Shown here piece after piece: positions 40,508 through 50,311 of a DNA stretch of 64,000 bases. Numbering within the stretch: position 1 is the stretch's first letter; every line of letters starts with the position of its first letter. Below the pieces are notes generated by a model that was given only the letters and a program-made list of their open reading frames with translations, ran no database searches and was not told the DNA's origin. The translations under genes were made by a program, and so were the position numbers. Origin of the DNA: Hylemonella sp. (lineage in GTDB: Bacteria; Pseudomonadota; Gammaproteobacteria; Burkholderiales; Burkholderiaceae_C); NCBI RefSeq assembly GCF_027532185.1, contig NZ_JAPZSV010000002.1:186001-250000 (forward strand), in the 5' to 3' direction.

Positions 40508-43206
40508 TCAGCCTTGATCTTGTACTTGGCGATGGCCTCGGCCACCTTCTCCATGGGCACCGTGCCCTCTTCCGCCAGGGCCTTGAGCGCGGCGACCACG
40601 ATGTAGTGGCGGTTGACCTCGAAGTGCTCACGCAGCTTGCTGCGGAAGTCGCTGCGGCCGAAACCGTCGGTCCCCAGCACCTTGTAGGTCCGGCCCTTGG
40701 GCATGAAGGGGCGGATCTGGTCGCTGAAGTTCTTGATGTAGTCCGTCGAGGCGATCACCGGGCCGGCATGCGGCTCGAGCTGCTGCGTGACGAAAGGCAC
40801 GCGCTGCTTTTCGGTCGGGTGCAGCAGGTTCCAGCGCTCGCAGTCCTGGCCCTCGCGTGCCAGTTCGTTGAAGCTCGGACAGCTCCAGACGTTGGCGGCC
40901 ACGCCCCAATCCTTCTCGAGCAGTTCCTTGGCGAACATCGACTCGCGCAGGATGGAGCCCGAGCCCAGCAGGTTGACCTGCGGCGCCTTCTTGGTGGCCT
41001 TGGCTTCCGGCAGCAGGTACATGCCCTTGATGATCTGCTCTTCGGTGCCGGCCTTGAGACCCGGCATGGCGTAGTTCTCGTTGAGCAGGGTGATGTAGAA
41101 GAAGACGTTGTCCTGCTTCTCCACCATGCGCTTGAGGCCATGGTGCAGGATGATGGCCACCTCATGCGCGAAGGTCGGGTCATAGCTCACGCAGTTGGGG
41201 ATGGTGGAAGCCAGCACCTGGCTGTGGCCGTCTTCGTGCTGCAGGCCCTCGCCGTTGAGCGTGGTGCGCCCCGAGGTACCGCCCAGCAGGAAGCCGCGTG
41301 CCTGCATATCGCCCGCCGCCCAGGCCAGGTCGCCCACGCGCTGCAGACCGAACATCGAGTAGTAGATATAGAAGGGGATCATGATGCGGTTGCTCGTCGA
41401 ATACGACGTTGCCGCGGCGATCCAGCTGCTGATGCCGCCCGCTTCGTTGATGCCTTCCTGAAGGATCTGGCCGGCCTTGTCTTCCTTGTAGTAGCTGACC
41501 TGCTCCTTGTCGACCGGCGTGTACTTCTGCCCTTCCGGGTTGTAGATACCGATCTGGCGGAACAGGCCTTCCATGCCGAAGGTGCGCGCCTCGTCCACGA
41601 GGATGGGCACCACGCGCGGGCCCAGGGCCTGGTCACGCAGCAGCTGCGTGAGGAAACGCACATAGGCCTGGGTAGTGGAGATTTCGCGGCCCTCGGCCGT
41701 GGGCTCGAGCACGGCCTTGAAGGTCTCCAGCGAGGGCACGGTGAAGCTTTCGCTGGAGCGCTCGCGGCGCTTGGGCAGGTAGCCGCCCAGGGCCTTGCGG
41801 CGCTCGTGCAGGTACTTCATTTCGGGCGTGTCGTCGGCCGGCTTGTAGAACGGAATCTTGGACAGCTCACTGTCGGGGATCGGGATGTTGAAACGATCGC
41901 GCATGTAGCGGATGTCGTCATCACCGAGCTTCTTGGTCTGGTGGGCCGTGTTCTTGCCCTCGCCGGCCTTGCCCATGCCCCAGCCCTTGACGGTCTTGAC
42001 CAGCAGCACGGTGGGGCCGCCCTGGGAGTTGTGGGCACGGTGGAAAGCCGCGTAGACCTTCTGGGCGTCGTGGCCGCCGCGGCGCAGGTTCCAGATGTCG
42101 GCGTCGCTCATCTTGGCCACCATCTCGGCGGTGCGCGGATCGCGACCGAAGAAGTTCTTGCGCACGAAGGCACCATCGTTGGCCTTGAAGGCCTGGTAGT
42201 CGCCGTCCAGCGTGTCCATCATGATCTTGCGCAGCGCGCCGTCCTTGTCGCGGGCCAGCAGGCCGTCCCACTCCTTGCCCCAAATCAGCTTGATCACGTT
42301 CCAGCCGGCGCCGCGGAACTCGCCTTCGAGCTCCTGGATGATCTTGCCGTTGCCGCGCACCGGGCCGTCCAGGCGCTGCAGATTGCAGTTGACGACGAAG
42401 ACCAGGTTGTCGAGCTTCTCGCGCGCGGCCAGACCGATGGCGCCCAGGCTTTCGGGTTCGTCCATCTCGCCGTCACCGCAGAAGACCCAGACCTTGCGGG
42501 CGCTGGTGTCGGCGATGCCGCGGGCATGCAGATACTTGAGGAAGCGCGCCTGGTAGATGGCCATGATGGGGCCCAGGCCCATGGACACCGTGGGGAATTG
42601 CCAGAAGCCCGGCATGAGCTTGGGGTGCGGGTAGCTCGGCAGACCCTTGCCGTCGACTTCCTGGCGGAAATTGAGCATCTGCTCTTCGCTGATGCGGCCT
42701 TCCAGGAAGGCGCGGGCGTAGATGCCCGGCGAGGAATGACCCTGGATGTAGAGCAGGTCACCGCCGTGGGTGCCGCCCTCGTCCGTGTTGTCGGCATGCC
42801 AGAAGTGGTTGAAACCAGCCGCAAACATGTGCGCCAGGGACTGGAAGGAGCTGATGTGGCCGCCCAGGTCACCGCCATCAGACGGGTCCAAGCGGTTGGC
42901 CTTGACCACCATGGCCATGGCGTTCCAGCGCATATAGGCGCGCAGACGGCCTTCCAGGTCCAGATTGCCCGGGCTGTGGGCTTCCTGGTCAGGCTCGATG
43001 GTGTTGACATAGCCCGTGGTGGCCGAGAAAGGCATGTCGATGCTGTGCTCGCGCGCATGCTCCAGCAGTTGCTCCAGCAGGAAGTGGGCACGTTCGGGGC
43101 CCTCCTGCGCAATCACGGCCTCCAGGGCGTGCTTCCATTCCAGGGTTTCCTGGCTGTCCAGATCTTCGGCATTGAGTCCAGACAGGTTCTGGGGTAGGGC
43201 TGACAT
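40483..43206 (-). CDS. aceE: Pyruvate dehydrogenase E1 component (homodimeric)
   Basis: A 907-residue thiamine-diphosphate enzyme that decarboxylates pyruvate and acetylates E2. Signatures include GYVNTIEPDQEAHSPG near the N-terminus, SSPGIYARAFLEGR, the ThDP motif VFCGDGEMDEPESLGA with its downstream NCNLQRLDGPVRGN, HQTKKLGDDDIRYMRDRF and the C-terminus ADKVNPLYA shared with E. coli AceE. Length is normal for the homodimeric type. GAGGAG precedes the ATG. First gene of the cluster; its stop lies in a perfect palindrome before aceF. Divergent from the histidine kinase gene. Confidence 0.97.
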   Translation of the reverse strand: MSALPQNLSGLNAEDLDSQETLEWKHALEAVIAQEGPERAHFLLEQLLEHAREHSIDMPFSATTGYVNTIEPDQEAHSPGNLDLEGRLRAYMRWNAMAMVVKANRLDPSDGGDLGGHISSFQSLAHMFAAGFNHFWHADNTDEGGTHGGDLLYIQGHSSPGIYARAFLEGRISEEQMLNFRQEVDGKGLPSYPHPKLMPGFWQFPTVSMGLGPIMAIYQARFLKYLHARGIADTSARKVWVFCGDGEMDEPESLGAIGLAAREKLDNLVFVVNCNLQRLDGPVRGNGKIIQELEGEFRGAGWNVIKLIWGKEWDGLLARDKDGALRKIMMDTLDGDYQAFKANDGAFVRKNFFGRDPRTAEMVAKMSDADIWNLRRGGHDAQKVYAAFHRAHNSQGGPTVLLVKTVKGWGMGKAGEGKNTAHQTKKLGDDDIRYMRDRFNIPIPDSELSKIPFYKPADDTPEMKYLHERRKALGGYLPKRRERSSESFTVPSLETFKAVLEPTAEGREISTTQAYVRFLTQLLRDQALGPRVVPILVDEARTFGMEGLFRQIGIYNPEGQKYTPVDKEQVSYYKEDKAGQILQEGINEAGGISSWIAAATSYSTSNRIMIPFYIYYSMFGLQRVGDLAWAAGDMQARGFLLGGTSGRTTLNGEGLQHEDGHSQVLASTIPNCVSYDPTFAHEVAIILHHGLKRMVEKQDNVFFYITLLNENYAMPGLKAGTEEQIIKGMYLLPEAKATKKAPQVNLLGSGSILRESMFAKELLEKDWGVAANVWSCPSFNELAREGQDCERWNLLHPTEKQRVPFVTQQLEPHAGPVIASTDYIKNFSDQIRPFMPKGRTYKVLGTDGFGRSDFRSKLREHFEVNRHYIVVAALKALAEEGTVPMEKVAEAIAKYKIKADKVNPLYA

Positions 43207-43357
43207 GCTTGCTCCTCGGTTTCAGGCTTGTGGCCAATTTAAAACGATACGAGAGTTTCTCATAATTTCCACGAAATTTTAGGCTGTGCTTTCTGATTTC
43301 ATTATGTGAATTAGGCCCACGCACCAGCAGGCCGGCCCGAATACACTTGCCACAAAC

Positions 43358-45913
43358 ATGCTTCACGCCCTGAAACGTCTGCTGCCCCGTCTGCGCGAAC
43401 TTCCGGCCGCCCAGCGCCTGCGCTCCTGGTGGCGCCAGCAATCCCCGCACCGCCAGGACCGCTACGCCATGCTGGCGCCGCTGGTCGCCGTGCTGCTGTT
43501 CTTCGCCGCGATCGTGGCCGCTTTCGGCTACCTCCGTCTCGAGGAAATGGAACGCGAGCAGGAGGCCGTGCGCCGTGATGTGGAGTACGCCCAGCAGCGC
43601 GTGCGCCTGCGGCTGCTGGAGCGCCAGGAAGAGCTGGTACGGCTCGCGCAGCAGGTCTCCAACCAGGAACTCGATGCAGAACAGTTCCGCAACCGCGCCA
43701 ACGTATTGCTCAACCAGTACCCCGAGCTGCAAGGCCTGAGCTGGGTGGATGAGCGGCTGCGGCTGCGGGCGAGTCAGGGCAATGCAACGCTGGCGCAAGG
43801 CTTGGCCCAGGGCGCCACGCGCAACGGCGTGCGACCGGCCAAACCCACCGAGACGGAAAACGCCTACGCCCTGGCACGCGAGCTGCGTCAGCCCATCTAC
43901 GTCCAGCGTGCTGCGTCGCCCGACGGCACGGCGCTGCTGGAATTGCACCTGCCCCTGCACACCCGCACCAGCTTCGCCGGCGTGGTACTCGCTGAGTATT
44001 CGCTCGACACGCTCTACCGCTATGGCGTGCCTGCCGAAGTCTCGGCACGCTACGCCGTGTCCCTGCGTGACTCGCGCGGAGAAGTCCTGGCCGGCAGCAG
44101 CGCCCCGCGGCGCAACCGCACCGGCCCGTGGATGGGCTGGGCCACCCATGCCAACGAATACGAGGTGCCCGTCTCGCCCGTGGGCAACGGACTGGTGCTG
44201 CACGCCCAGGCCTACCGTGCCTCGCTGGGCGTGATTGGCAGCGGCCTGTTCTGGCTGGTGGGTACTCTGAGCGTGATGACGGCCTGGATGTTGATTGCCA
44301 ACTGGCGCCACACGCGCCGGCGCATGCAGGCCCAGCAGGCGCTGGTGCTGGAGACCAACTTCCGCCGTGCCATGGAAAACTCCATGCCCACCGGCATGCG
44401 CGCGCTGGACCTGCAGGGGCGCATCACCTATGTGAACACGGCTTTCTGTCAGATGACGGGCTGGAGCGAACGCGAGCTCGTGGGCTGCACCGCCCCCTTC
44501 CCTTACTGGCCCGAGGAGGACCGAGAGATGCTGGCCGCGCGGCTGGAGGACGAGCTGACGGGTCGCGTCACCCCAGGCGGCTTCCAGGTGCGCGTCAAGC
44601 GCAAGGACGGCACGCTGTTCGATGCGCGCATCTACGTCTCGCCACTGATCGACGCGCGCGGCTTGCAGACCGGCTGGATGACCTCGATGACCGACATCAC
44701 CGAGCCCAACCGCGTGCGCGAGCAGCTCTACGCGTCGTACGAACGCTTCACCACGGTGCTCGAAGCGCTGGACGCTTCGGTGTCCGTCGCGCCGCTGGGC
44801 AGTGACGAGCTGCTGTTTGCCAACAAGATGTATCGGCTCTGGTTCAGCGACCAGAGCCGCGGCCATGCCCTGCTCTCCAGCCAGGCAGGCGTTCCGCCCC
44901 GGATCAATACCGAGGACAGCCATGACGCCGTGGACGGTCTGGTCGGCATGCCCACCAGCAGCCTGCCGGACGCCGAGGCGGAGAACGCCGAGCTGTATGC
45001 CGAGGAGCTGGGCAAGTGGCTGGAAGTGCGCACGCGTTACCTGACCTGGGTGGACGGCCGCCTGGCCCAGATGGTGATTGCCACCGACATCACGCCACGC
45101 CGCCTGGCCGAGGCCCAGGCCGCCGCCCAGGCCGAGCGCGCCCAGACTGCCAGCCGCCTGATCACCATGGGCGAGATGGCCTCCAGCGTGGCGCATGAAC
45201 TCAACCAGCCCCTGACCGCCATCAACAACTACTGCAACGGCATGGTCTCGCGCATCAAGTCCAAACAGATCTCGGAAGACGATCTGCTGGGTGCGCTCGA
45301 GAAAACGGCCAAGCAGGCGCAGCGCGCGGGCCAGATCATCCAGCGCATCCGCGCCTTCGTGAAGCGCAGCGAGCCCAACCGCACCCCGTCCGAGGTGGCG
45401 GTCATGGTCAGCGAGGCGGTGGAACTGGCTGAAATCGAGCTGCGCCGCTACAACGTGCGACTGAGCCATTACACGGCCACCCTGCCCCCGCTGGTGGTCG
45501 ACCCCATCCTGATCGAGCAGGTGCTGGTCAACCTGCTCAAGAACGCGGCCGAGGCCATTGTGCAGGCCCAGCGTCCGCCGCAGGAGCGCCGGGTGGAACT
45601 GCAGGTGCTGCCGGCCACGGTCGAAGGCCGCCCCGTGGTGGAGTTCACCGTGACCGACACCGGCCGCGGCATCCCACCCGAGGTGATGGAGCGGCTCTAT
45701 GAAGCCTTCCACACCACCAAGGCGGAGGGCATGGGCATCGGCCTGTCCCTGTGCCGCTCCATCGTCGAGTCGCACCAGGGCCGGATGAAGGCTGAGAACC
45801 TCTACAATGGCTCCGAGGTGACCGGCTGCCGCTTCTCCTTCTGGCTTCCGATGGATGGCAAGCCGACCGAGGCGACCAAAGTGCAGGCGCCCACAGAAAA
45901 AATGTCAGGTTGA
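43358..45913 (+). CDS. PAS-domain sensor histidine kinase (FixL/DctB-like)
   Basis: An 851-residue membrane kinase. TM1 is at about residues 40-63 (LVAVLLFFAAIVAAFGYL); a sensor region of about 230 residues lies outside; TM2 is near 292-312 (GLFWLVGTLSVMTAWML). A PAS domain (about 330-455, YVNTAFCQMTGWSERELVG) and a second PAS-like region (about 455-575) follow. The kinase core has MGEMASSVAHELNQPLTAINNY (phosphorylated His) and NLLKNAAEAIVQ, DTGRGIPPEVMERLYEAFHTTK and GMGIGLSLCRSIVESHQG. It is followed after 2 bases by a FixJ-like regulator. Divergent from aceE, so pyruvate dehydrogenase control is a reasonable guess. The signal is unknown. Confidence 0.93.
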   Translation: MLHALKRLLPRLRELPAAQRLRSWWRQQSPHRQDRYAMLAPLVAVLLFFAAIVAAFGYLRLEEMEREQEAVRRDVEYAQQRVRLRLLERQEELVRLAQQVSNQELDAEQFRNRANVLLNQYPELQGLSWVDERLRLRASQGNATLAQGLAQGATRNGVRPAKPTETENAYALARELRQPIYVQRAASPDGTALLELHLPLHTRTSFAGVVLAEYSLDTLYRYGVPAEVSARYAVSLRDSRGEVLAGSSAPRRNRTGPWMGWATHANEYEVPVSPVGNGLVLHAQAYRASLGVIGSGLFWLVGTLSVMTAWMLIANWRHTRRRMQAQQALVLETNFRRAMENSMPTGMRALDLQGRITYVNTAFCQMTGWSERELVGCTAPFPYWPEEDREMLAARLEDELTGRVTPGGFQVRVKRKDGTLFDARIYVSPLIDARGLQTGWMTSMTDITEPNRVREQLYASYERFTTVLEALDASVSVAPLGSDELLFANKMYRLWFSDQSRGHALLSSQAGVPPRINTEDSHDAVDGLVGMPTSSLPDAEAENAELYAEELGKWLEVRTRYLTWVDGRLAQMVIATDITPRRLAEAQAAAQAERAQTASRLITMGEMASSVAHELNQPLTAINNYCNGMVSRIKSKQISEDDLLGALEKTAKQAQRAGQIIQRIRAFVKRSEPNRTPSEVAVMVSEAVELAEIELRRYNVRLSHYTATLPPLVVDPILIEQVLVNLLKNAAEAIVQAQRPPQERRVELQVLPATVEGRPVVEFTVTDTGRGIPPEVMERLYEAFHTTKAEGMGIGLSLCRSIVESHQGRMKAENLYNGSEVTGCRFSFWLPMDGKPTEATKVQAPTEKMSG

Positions 45914-45915
45914 AC

Positions 45916-46542
45916 ATGAGTCTGATCCCAAAAAAAGGCACCGTGTACGTCGTCGATGACGACGAGGCCGTGCGAGATTCCCTGCAGTGGCTGCTCGAGG
46001 GCAAGGATTACCGGGTCCGCTGCTTCGATTCCGCTGAATCCTTCCTGAGCCGCTACGATCCGCGCGAAGTGGCCTGCCTGATCGTCGACATCCGCATGGA
46101 AGGCATGACCGGCCTGGAGCTGCAGAACCGCCTGATCGAGAGCCATTCGCCCCTGCCGGTCGTTTTCATCACCGGCCACGGCGACGTGCCCATGGCGGTG
46201 GACACCATGAAGAAAGGCGCCATGGACTTCATCCAGAAGCCTTTCAAGGAAGACCAGCTGGTCGACCTGGTCGAACGCATGCTCGAACGCGCCCGCGAGA
46301 CCTTCAGCGTGCACCAGCAGGCCGCGAGCCGCGAGGCCCTGCTGGCCAAGCTCACGCTGCGTGAGAGCCAGGTTCTGGAGCGCATCGTCGCCGGCCGCTT
46401 GAACAAGCAGATCGCCGACGACCTGGGCATCAGCATCAAGACGGTGGAGGCGCATCGCGCCAATATCATGGAAAAACTCAACGCCAACACCGTGGCCGAT
46501 CTGCTCAAGATCGCCCTGGGCCAGGCGGCTGCCAAGGCCTGA
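45916..46542 (+). CDS. FixJ/NarL-type response regulator
   Basis: A 208-residue two-domain regulator. The receiver domain starts [14 protein letters not shown]; the phosphorylated aspartate is at about residue 58 in [13 protein letters not shown], and [27 protein letters not shown] is the FixJ-family pattern. The C-terminal LuxR-type helix-turn-helix is [43 protein letters not shown]. The ATG at 45916 follows the kinase stop by 2 bases; a TTG at 45910 is less likely. Cognate partner of the upstream kinase. Ends at a clear terminator. Confidence 0.94.
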   Translation: MSLIPKKGTVYVVDDDEAVRDSLQWLLEGKDYRVRCFDSAESFLSRYDPREVACLIVDIRMEGMTGLELQNRLIESHSPLPVVFITGHGDVPMAVDTMKKGAMDFIQKPFKEDQLVDLVERMLERARETFSVHQQAASREALLAKLTLRESQVLERIVAGRLNKQIADDLGISIKTVEAHRANIMEKLNANTVADLLKIALGQAAAKA

Positions 46543-46562
46543 TCCCGGCCGCACAAACCCAG

Positions 46563-46587
46563 ACGCCCGCCCCTGCGGGCGTTTTTA
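46563..46587 (+). terminator. Terminator of the two-component operon
   Basis: ACGCCCGC (46563-46570) and GCGGGCGT (46575-46582) with loop CCCT are followed by TTTT (46583-46586). It begins 20 bases after the response regulator stop and separates it from folD. Confidence 0.9.
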
Positions 46588-46609
46588 CTTGAACGAAGAG
46601 AACAGAGAT

Positions 46610-47461
46610 ATGACTGCAAAACTGATCGATGGCGTGGCCCTGTCGCAACAACTGCGTGGCGACGTTGCCCGACGCGCTGCGGCCCTCAAGGCACGAGGTA
46701 TCACCCCGGGTCTGGCCGTGGTGCTGGTCGGTGACAACCCGGCCTCCCAGGTCTATGTGCGCAACAAGGTCAAGGCCTGCGAAGACAGCGGCCTGCATTC
46801 CGTGCTCGAGAAGTACGAAGCCTCGATGTCCGAAGCCCAGCTGCTCGCGCGCATAGCCGCCCTCAACAACGATCCGTCCATTCACGGCATCCTGGTGCAG
46901 CTGCCGCTGCCGGCCCACATCGACGCGCACAAGGTCATCGAGTCCATCTCGCCCGCCAAGGACGTGGATGGTTTCCACGTGGCCAGCGCGGGAGCCCTGA
47001 TGGTCGGCCAGCCCGGCTTCTGGCCCTGCACGCCCTATGGCTGCATGAAGATGCTGGAATCGATCGGCTACGAGCTCAAGGGCAAGCACGCCGTGGTCAT
47101 CGGCCGTTCCAACATCGTGGGCAAGCCTATGGCCCTGATGCTGCTGCAGCAGAACGCCACCGTGACCATCTGCCACAGCGGCACGAAAGACCTCAAGGCC
47201 ATGACCCTGCAGGCCGATGTGGTTGTGGCTGCCGTGGGCAAGCAAAAGGTGCTGACGGCCGATATGGTCAAGCCTGGCGCGGTGGTCATCGACGTGGGCA
47301 TGAACCGCAACGATGAAGGCAAGCTCTGTGGCGACGTGGACTTCGAGGGTGTGAAGCAAGTGGCTGGCTGGATCACCCCCGTGCCTGGCGGCGTGGGGCC
47401 GATGACCATCACCATGCTGCTGGTCAACACCCTGGAAGCTGCCGAGCGGGCCGCAGGCTGA
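46610..47461 (+). CDS. folD: Methylenetetrahydrofolate dehydrogenase/cyclohydrolase FolD
   Basis: A 283-residue bifunctional enzyme that interconverts 5,10-methylene-, 5,10-methenyl- and 10-formyl-tetrahydrofolate using NADP. Signatures are the N-terminal [19 protein letters not shown] with the catalytic lysine region, [23 protein letters not shown], the Rossmann-like [20 protein letters not shown] and the C-terminal [16 protein letters not shown]. Length is typical. The ATG at 46610 is chosen over a TTG at 46589. It is the first gene after the two-component operon's terminator and is followed by oligopeptidase A. Confidence 0.97.
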   Translation: MTAKLIDGVALSQQLRGDVARRAAALKARGITPGLAVVLVGDNPASQVYVRNKVKACEDSGLHSVLEKYEASMSEAQLLARIAALNNDPSIHGILVQLPLPAHIDAHKVIESISPAKDVDGFHVASAGALMVGQPGFWPCTPYGCMKMLESIGYELKGKHAVVIGRSNIVGKPMALMLLQQNATVTICHSGTKDLKAMTLQADVVVAAVGKQKVLTADMVKPGAVVIDVGMNRNDEGKLCGDVDFEGVKQVAGWITPVPGGVGPMTITMLLVNTLEAAERAAG

Positions 47462-47521
47462 TCGGCATCATCAGCACAAGCTATGAGGACGGCGCTTGAA
47501 TCCGCGCCGGCAGGCTACACA

Positions 47522-49567
47522 ATGATGACCATGAACAATCCCCTGCTCGACTTCACTGATCTTCCGGCCTTTGACCGCATCCGCCCCGAACATGTGGCGC
47601 CGGCCATCGACACCCTGCTGCAGGCCTCGGAGGCCGCGCTGGAACGTGTGACCGCCGCGGACTTCCCGGCCGACTGGGTGGCCATCGCCCGCGAACTCGA
47701 CGTCGCCACCGAACAGCTCGGTCGAGCCTGGGGTGCGGTCAGCCACCTCAACAGCGTGGCCGACACGCCCGAGCTGCGCGCCGCCTACAACGAGGCCCTG
47801 CCACGCGTGACCGAGTTCTGGACCCGTCTGGGGTCCGATGAGCGCCTCTACGCCAAGTACAAGGCCATCCCCCCCACCACGCTCAACGCCGAGCAGCGCC
47901 AGGCCCACAGCAATGCCCTGCGCAATTTCGTGCTCGGTGGTGCCGAGCTGACCGGTGCGGCCAAGGCGCGTTATGCCGCCATCCAGGAACGCCAGGCCGA
48001 GCTCAGCCAGAAGTTCAGCGAGCACACCCTGGACGCCACGGATGCCTGGGCCTATTACGCCAACACCGAAGAGCTTCAAGGGGTCCCCGCCGACGTGCAG
48101 CAGGCCACCCGCGCCGCCGCCGAAGCCGAAGGCAAGGCCGGCCACAAGCTCACGCTCAAGATGCCCTGCTACCTGCCGGTGATGCAGTTCGCCAGGAGCA
48201 GCGAGCTGCGCCAAAAGCTCTACCGTGCCTACGTCACGCGCGCATCCGACCAGGCCGAGGGGGATGGCAAGAAATTCGACAACGGTGCCCTGATCCGCGA
48301 GATCCTGGCGCTGCGCCAGGAAGAGGCGCAGCTGCTGGGCTACCGCAATTTCGGTGAGGTGTCGGTCGTGCCCAAGATGGCCGAGTCGCCCGAGCAGGTG
48401 GTGCGCTTCCTGCGTGACCTGGCCGTCAAGGCCCGCCCCTATGCCGAACGCGACGTGGCCGATCTGCGTGCCTTTGCCCGTGATGAGCTGGGCATGGCCG
48501 ATCCGCAGCCCTGGGACTGGCCCTATGTCTCCGAGAAGCTCAAGGAGGCACGCTACGCCTTCAGCGAGCAGGAGCTCAAGGCATATTTCACCGCCCCGCG
48601 GGTGATCGCCGGCCTGTTCAAGATCGTCGAGACCCTGTTCGAGGTGGCCATCCGTCGCGATACGGCACCGGTCTGGCACCCGGCGGTGGAGTTCTATCGC
48701 ATCGAACGCAACGGTCAGCTCGTCGGTCAGTTCTACCTCGACCAGCCGGCGCGTTCGGGCAAGCGCGGCGGCGCCTGGATGGACGATGTGCGTGCGCGCT
48801 GGTTGCGCCCCGACAACGGACAGCTCCAGACCCCGGTGGCCCACATGGTCTGCAATTTCGCCGAGGGCGTGGGGGACAAGCCGCCGCTGCTGACCCACGA
48901 CGACGTCATCACCCTCTTTCACGAATTCGGCCATGGCCTGCACCACCTGCTGACCCAGGTCAACGAACGCGACGTCTCGGGCATCAGTGGCGTGGAGTGG
49001 GATGCCGTCGAACTGCCCAGCCAGTTCATGGAGAACTTCTGCTGGGAATGGGACGTGCTCAGGCACATGACGGCCCATGTGGACACTGGCGAACCTTTGC
49101 CGCGCGCGCTATACGACAAGATGATTGCGGCCAAGAACTTCCAGAGCGGCATGCAGACCCTGCGCCAGATCGAGTTCTCGCTCTACGATATGCTGCTGCA
49201 CACCGAGCACGACCCGGCCCAGGACTTCCTGCCCCTGCTGGACCGGGTACGCGACGAGGTGGCCGTGCTCAAGCCGCCGGCCTGGAGCCGCACTCCACAC
49301 ACCTTCAGCCACATCTTCGCGGGCGGCTACGCGGCCGGCTACTACAGCTACAAATGGGCAGAAGTGCTCAGTGCCGACGCCTACGCGGCTTTCGAGGAAA
49401 CCGCGGGTAACAAGGGCTTGCCGAATGTGGAAACCGGGCGAAAATATCGGCAAGCCATCCTGGAGGCCGGCGGCAGCCGCCCGGCCATCGAGTCCTTCAA
49501 GGCGTTCCGCGGGCGTGAGCCCAGCCTGGACGCCCTGCTGCGCCACCAGGGTATGGCCCGCCCATAG
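47522..49567 (+). CDS. prlC: Oligopeptidase A (M3 family zinc metallopeptidase)
   Basis: A 681-residue cytoplasmic thimet-like oligopeptidase that degrades short peptides, including signal-peptide fragments. The zinc motif is HEFGHGLHH (HExxH), with the third ligand glutamate in the following helix (SGVEWDAVELPSQFMENF). ARSGKRGGAWMDD and the C-terminal FSHIFAGGYAAGYYSYKWAEVLSADAY are characteristic. ATG codons at 47522, 47525 and 47531 are all possible; the first has GCAGG upstream. It lies 60 bases after folD and may be cotranscribed with it. Confidence 0.94.
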   Translation: MMTMNNPLLDFTDLPAFDRIRPEHVAPAIDTLLQASEAALERVTAADFPADWVAIARELDVATEQLGRAWGAVSHLNSVADTPELRAAYNEALPRVTEFWTRLGSDERLYAKYKAIPPTTLNAEQRQAHSNALRNFVLGGAELTGAAKARYAAIQERQAELSQKFSEHTLDATDAWAYYANTEELQGVPADVQQATRAAAEAEGKAGHKLTLKMPCYLPVMQFARSSELRQKLYRAYVTRASDQAEGDGKKFDNGALIREILALRQEEAQLLGYRNFGEVSVVPKMAESPEQVVRFLRDLAVKARPYAERDVADLRAFARDELGMADPQPWDWPYVSEKLKEARYAFSEQELKAYFTAPRVIAGLFKIVETLFEVAIRRDTAPVWHPAVEFYRIERNGQLVGQFYLDQPARSGKRGGAWMDDVRARWLRPDNGQLQTPVAHMVCNFAEGVGDKPPLLTHDDVITLFHEFGHGLHHLLTQVNERDVSGISGVEWDAVELPSQFMENFCWEWDVLRHMTAHVDTGEPLPRALYDKMIAAKNFQSGMQTLRQIEFSLYDMLLHTEHDPAQDFLPLLDRVRDEVAVLKPPAWSRTPHTFSHIFAGGYAAGYYSYKWAEVLSADAYAAFEETAGNKGLPNVETGRKYRQAILEAGGSRPAIESFKAFRGREPSLDALLRHQGMARP

Positions 49568-49596
49568 AACACAGAGCGTAGGGAAACATCGGCACC

Positions 49597-50247
49597 ATGA
49601 AGAACGCATACCGTCCGCACCGCACGGCCCTGCTGGCCGTCGCCGCCACCCTGGCCCTGTTGCCGGCGCTGGTCCCGGCACAGGCCATCTACCGCATCGT
49701 TGGCCCGGACGGGCGGGTGACTTTTTCGGACAAACCCCCGACGGCCAGCGAAAAGGCGACAGCGTTGAGCGCCAGCGGGCGCTCGGCTCAGGCGGCCGGC
49801 GCGGCCGAACTGCCTTTCGAGTTGCGCGAGGCCATGAACCGCTACCCGGTCACGCTGTACACCGGGGACAATTGCGAGCCCTGCAACGCCGCGCGTAATC
49901 TGCTGACCCGCCGGGGCGTGCCCTACACCGAACGCACCATCACCACGGCCCAGGATATCGATGCGCTCAAGCGCCTGGGTATGGAAGCCACCGTACCGAG
50001 CGCCACCATCGGTGGCCAGCGGCTCAAAGGCTACGCTGAAGGCGAATGGGAAGACTACCTGAACGCGGCCGGCTACCCGACGAGCTCACGTCTGCCGAGC
50101 ACCTACCGGAATGCGCCAGCCAGCCCGCTGGCACCGGTTGCTGAGGCTGCGCCCGCCCGGCCCGCCGCGGCGGCACCTGCACCGGCTCCCGCCACCCTAC
50201 CCCCACCCGGCCCTACACCGACCAACCCGACCGGCATCGTGTTCTGA
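49597..50247 (+). CDS. Exported DUF4124 plus glutaredoxin-like protein
   Basis: A 216-residue protein with a signal peptide (about residues 1-30). A DUF4124-type strand follows (IYRIVGPDGRVTFSDKPP), then a glutaredoxin-like domain (about 84-155): PVTLYTGDNCEPCNAARNLLTRRGVPY with a CEPC active site, and a TVPSATIGGQRLKGYAEGEWEDYL segment with the cis-proline. The last 55 residues are Pro/Ala-rich and likely disordered. A periplasmic glutaredoxin fold would act on disulfides outside the cytoplasm, where glutathione is scarce; the true partner is unknown. An AGGGAAA ribosome site lies upstream. It ends before a bidirectional terminator. Confidence 0.85.
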   Translation: MKNAYRPHRTALLAVAATLALLPALVPAQAIYRIVGPDGRVTFSDKPPTASEKATALSASGRSAQAAGAAELPFELREAMNRYPVTLYTGDNCEPCNAARNLLTRRGVPYTERTITTAQDIDALKRLGMEATVPSATIGGQRLKGYAEGEWEDYLNAAGYPTSSRLPSTYRNAPASPLAPVAEAAPARPAAAAPAPAPATLPPPGPTPTNPTGIVF

Positions 50248-50260
50248 GCCGCCACAAACA

Positions 50261-50294
50261 ATACAAAGGGCCCTTGAGGACCCTTTGTATTTTT
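50261..50294. terminator. Bidirectional terminator between the glutaredoxin-like gene and rpiA
   Basis: ATACAAAGGG (50261-50270) and CCCTTTGTAT (50281-50290) form a 10-bp stem; TTTT follows on the plus strand, and a T-rich run (TTGTTTG) on the minus strand. It serves two convergent genes. Confidence 0.85.
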
Positions 50295-50311
50295 GAGTCC
50301 TCAGGCAAGGC

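Noticed and set aside
40393..45775. Antisense frames of 934 (plus) and 928 (minus) codons across aceE and the kinase gene
   Set aside because: They cross gene borders, have no ribosome sites or domains and show the shadow composition typical of the opposite strand of real genes.
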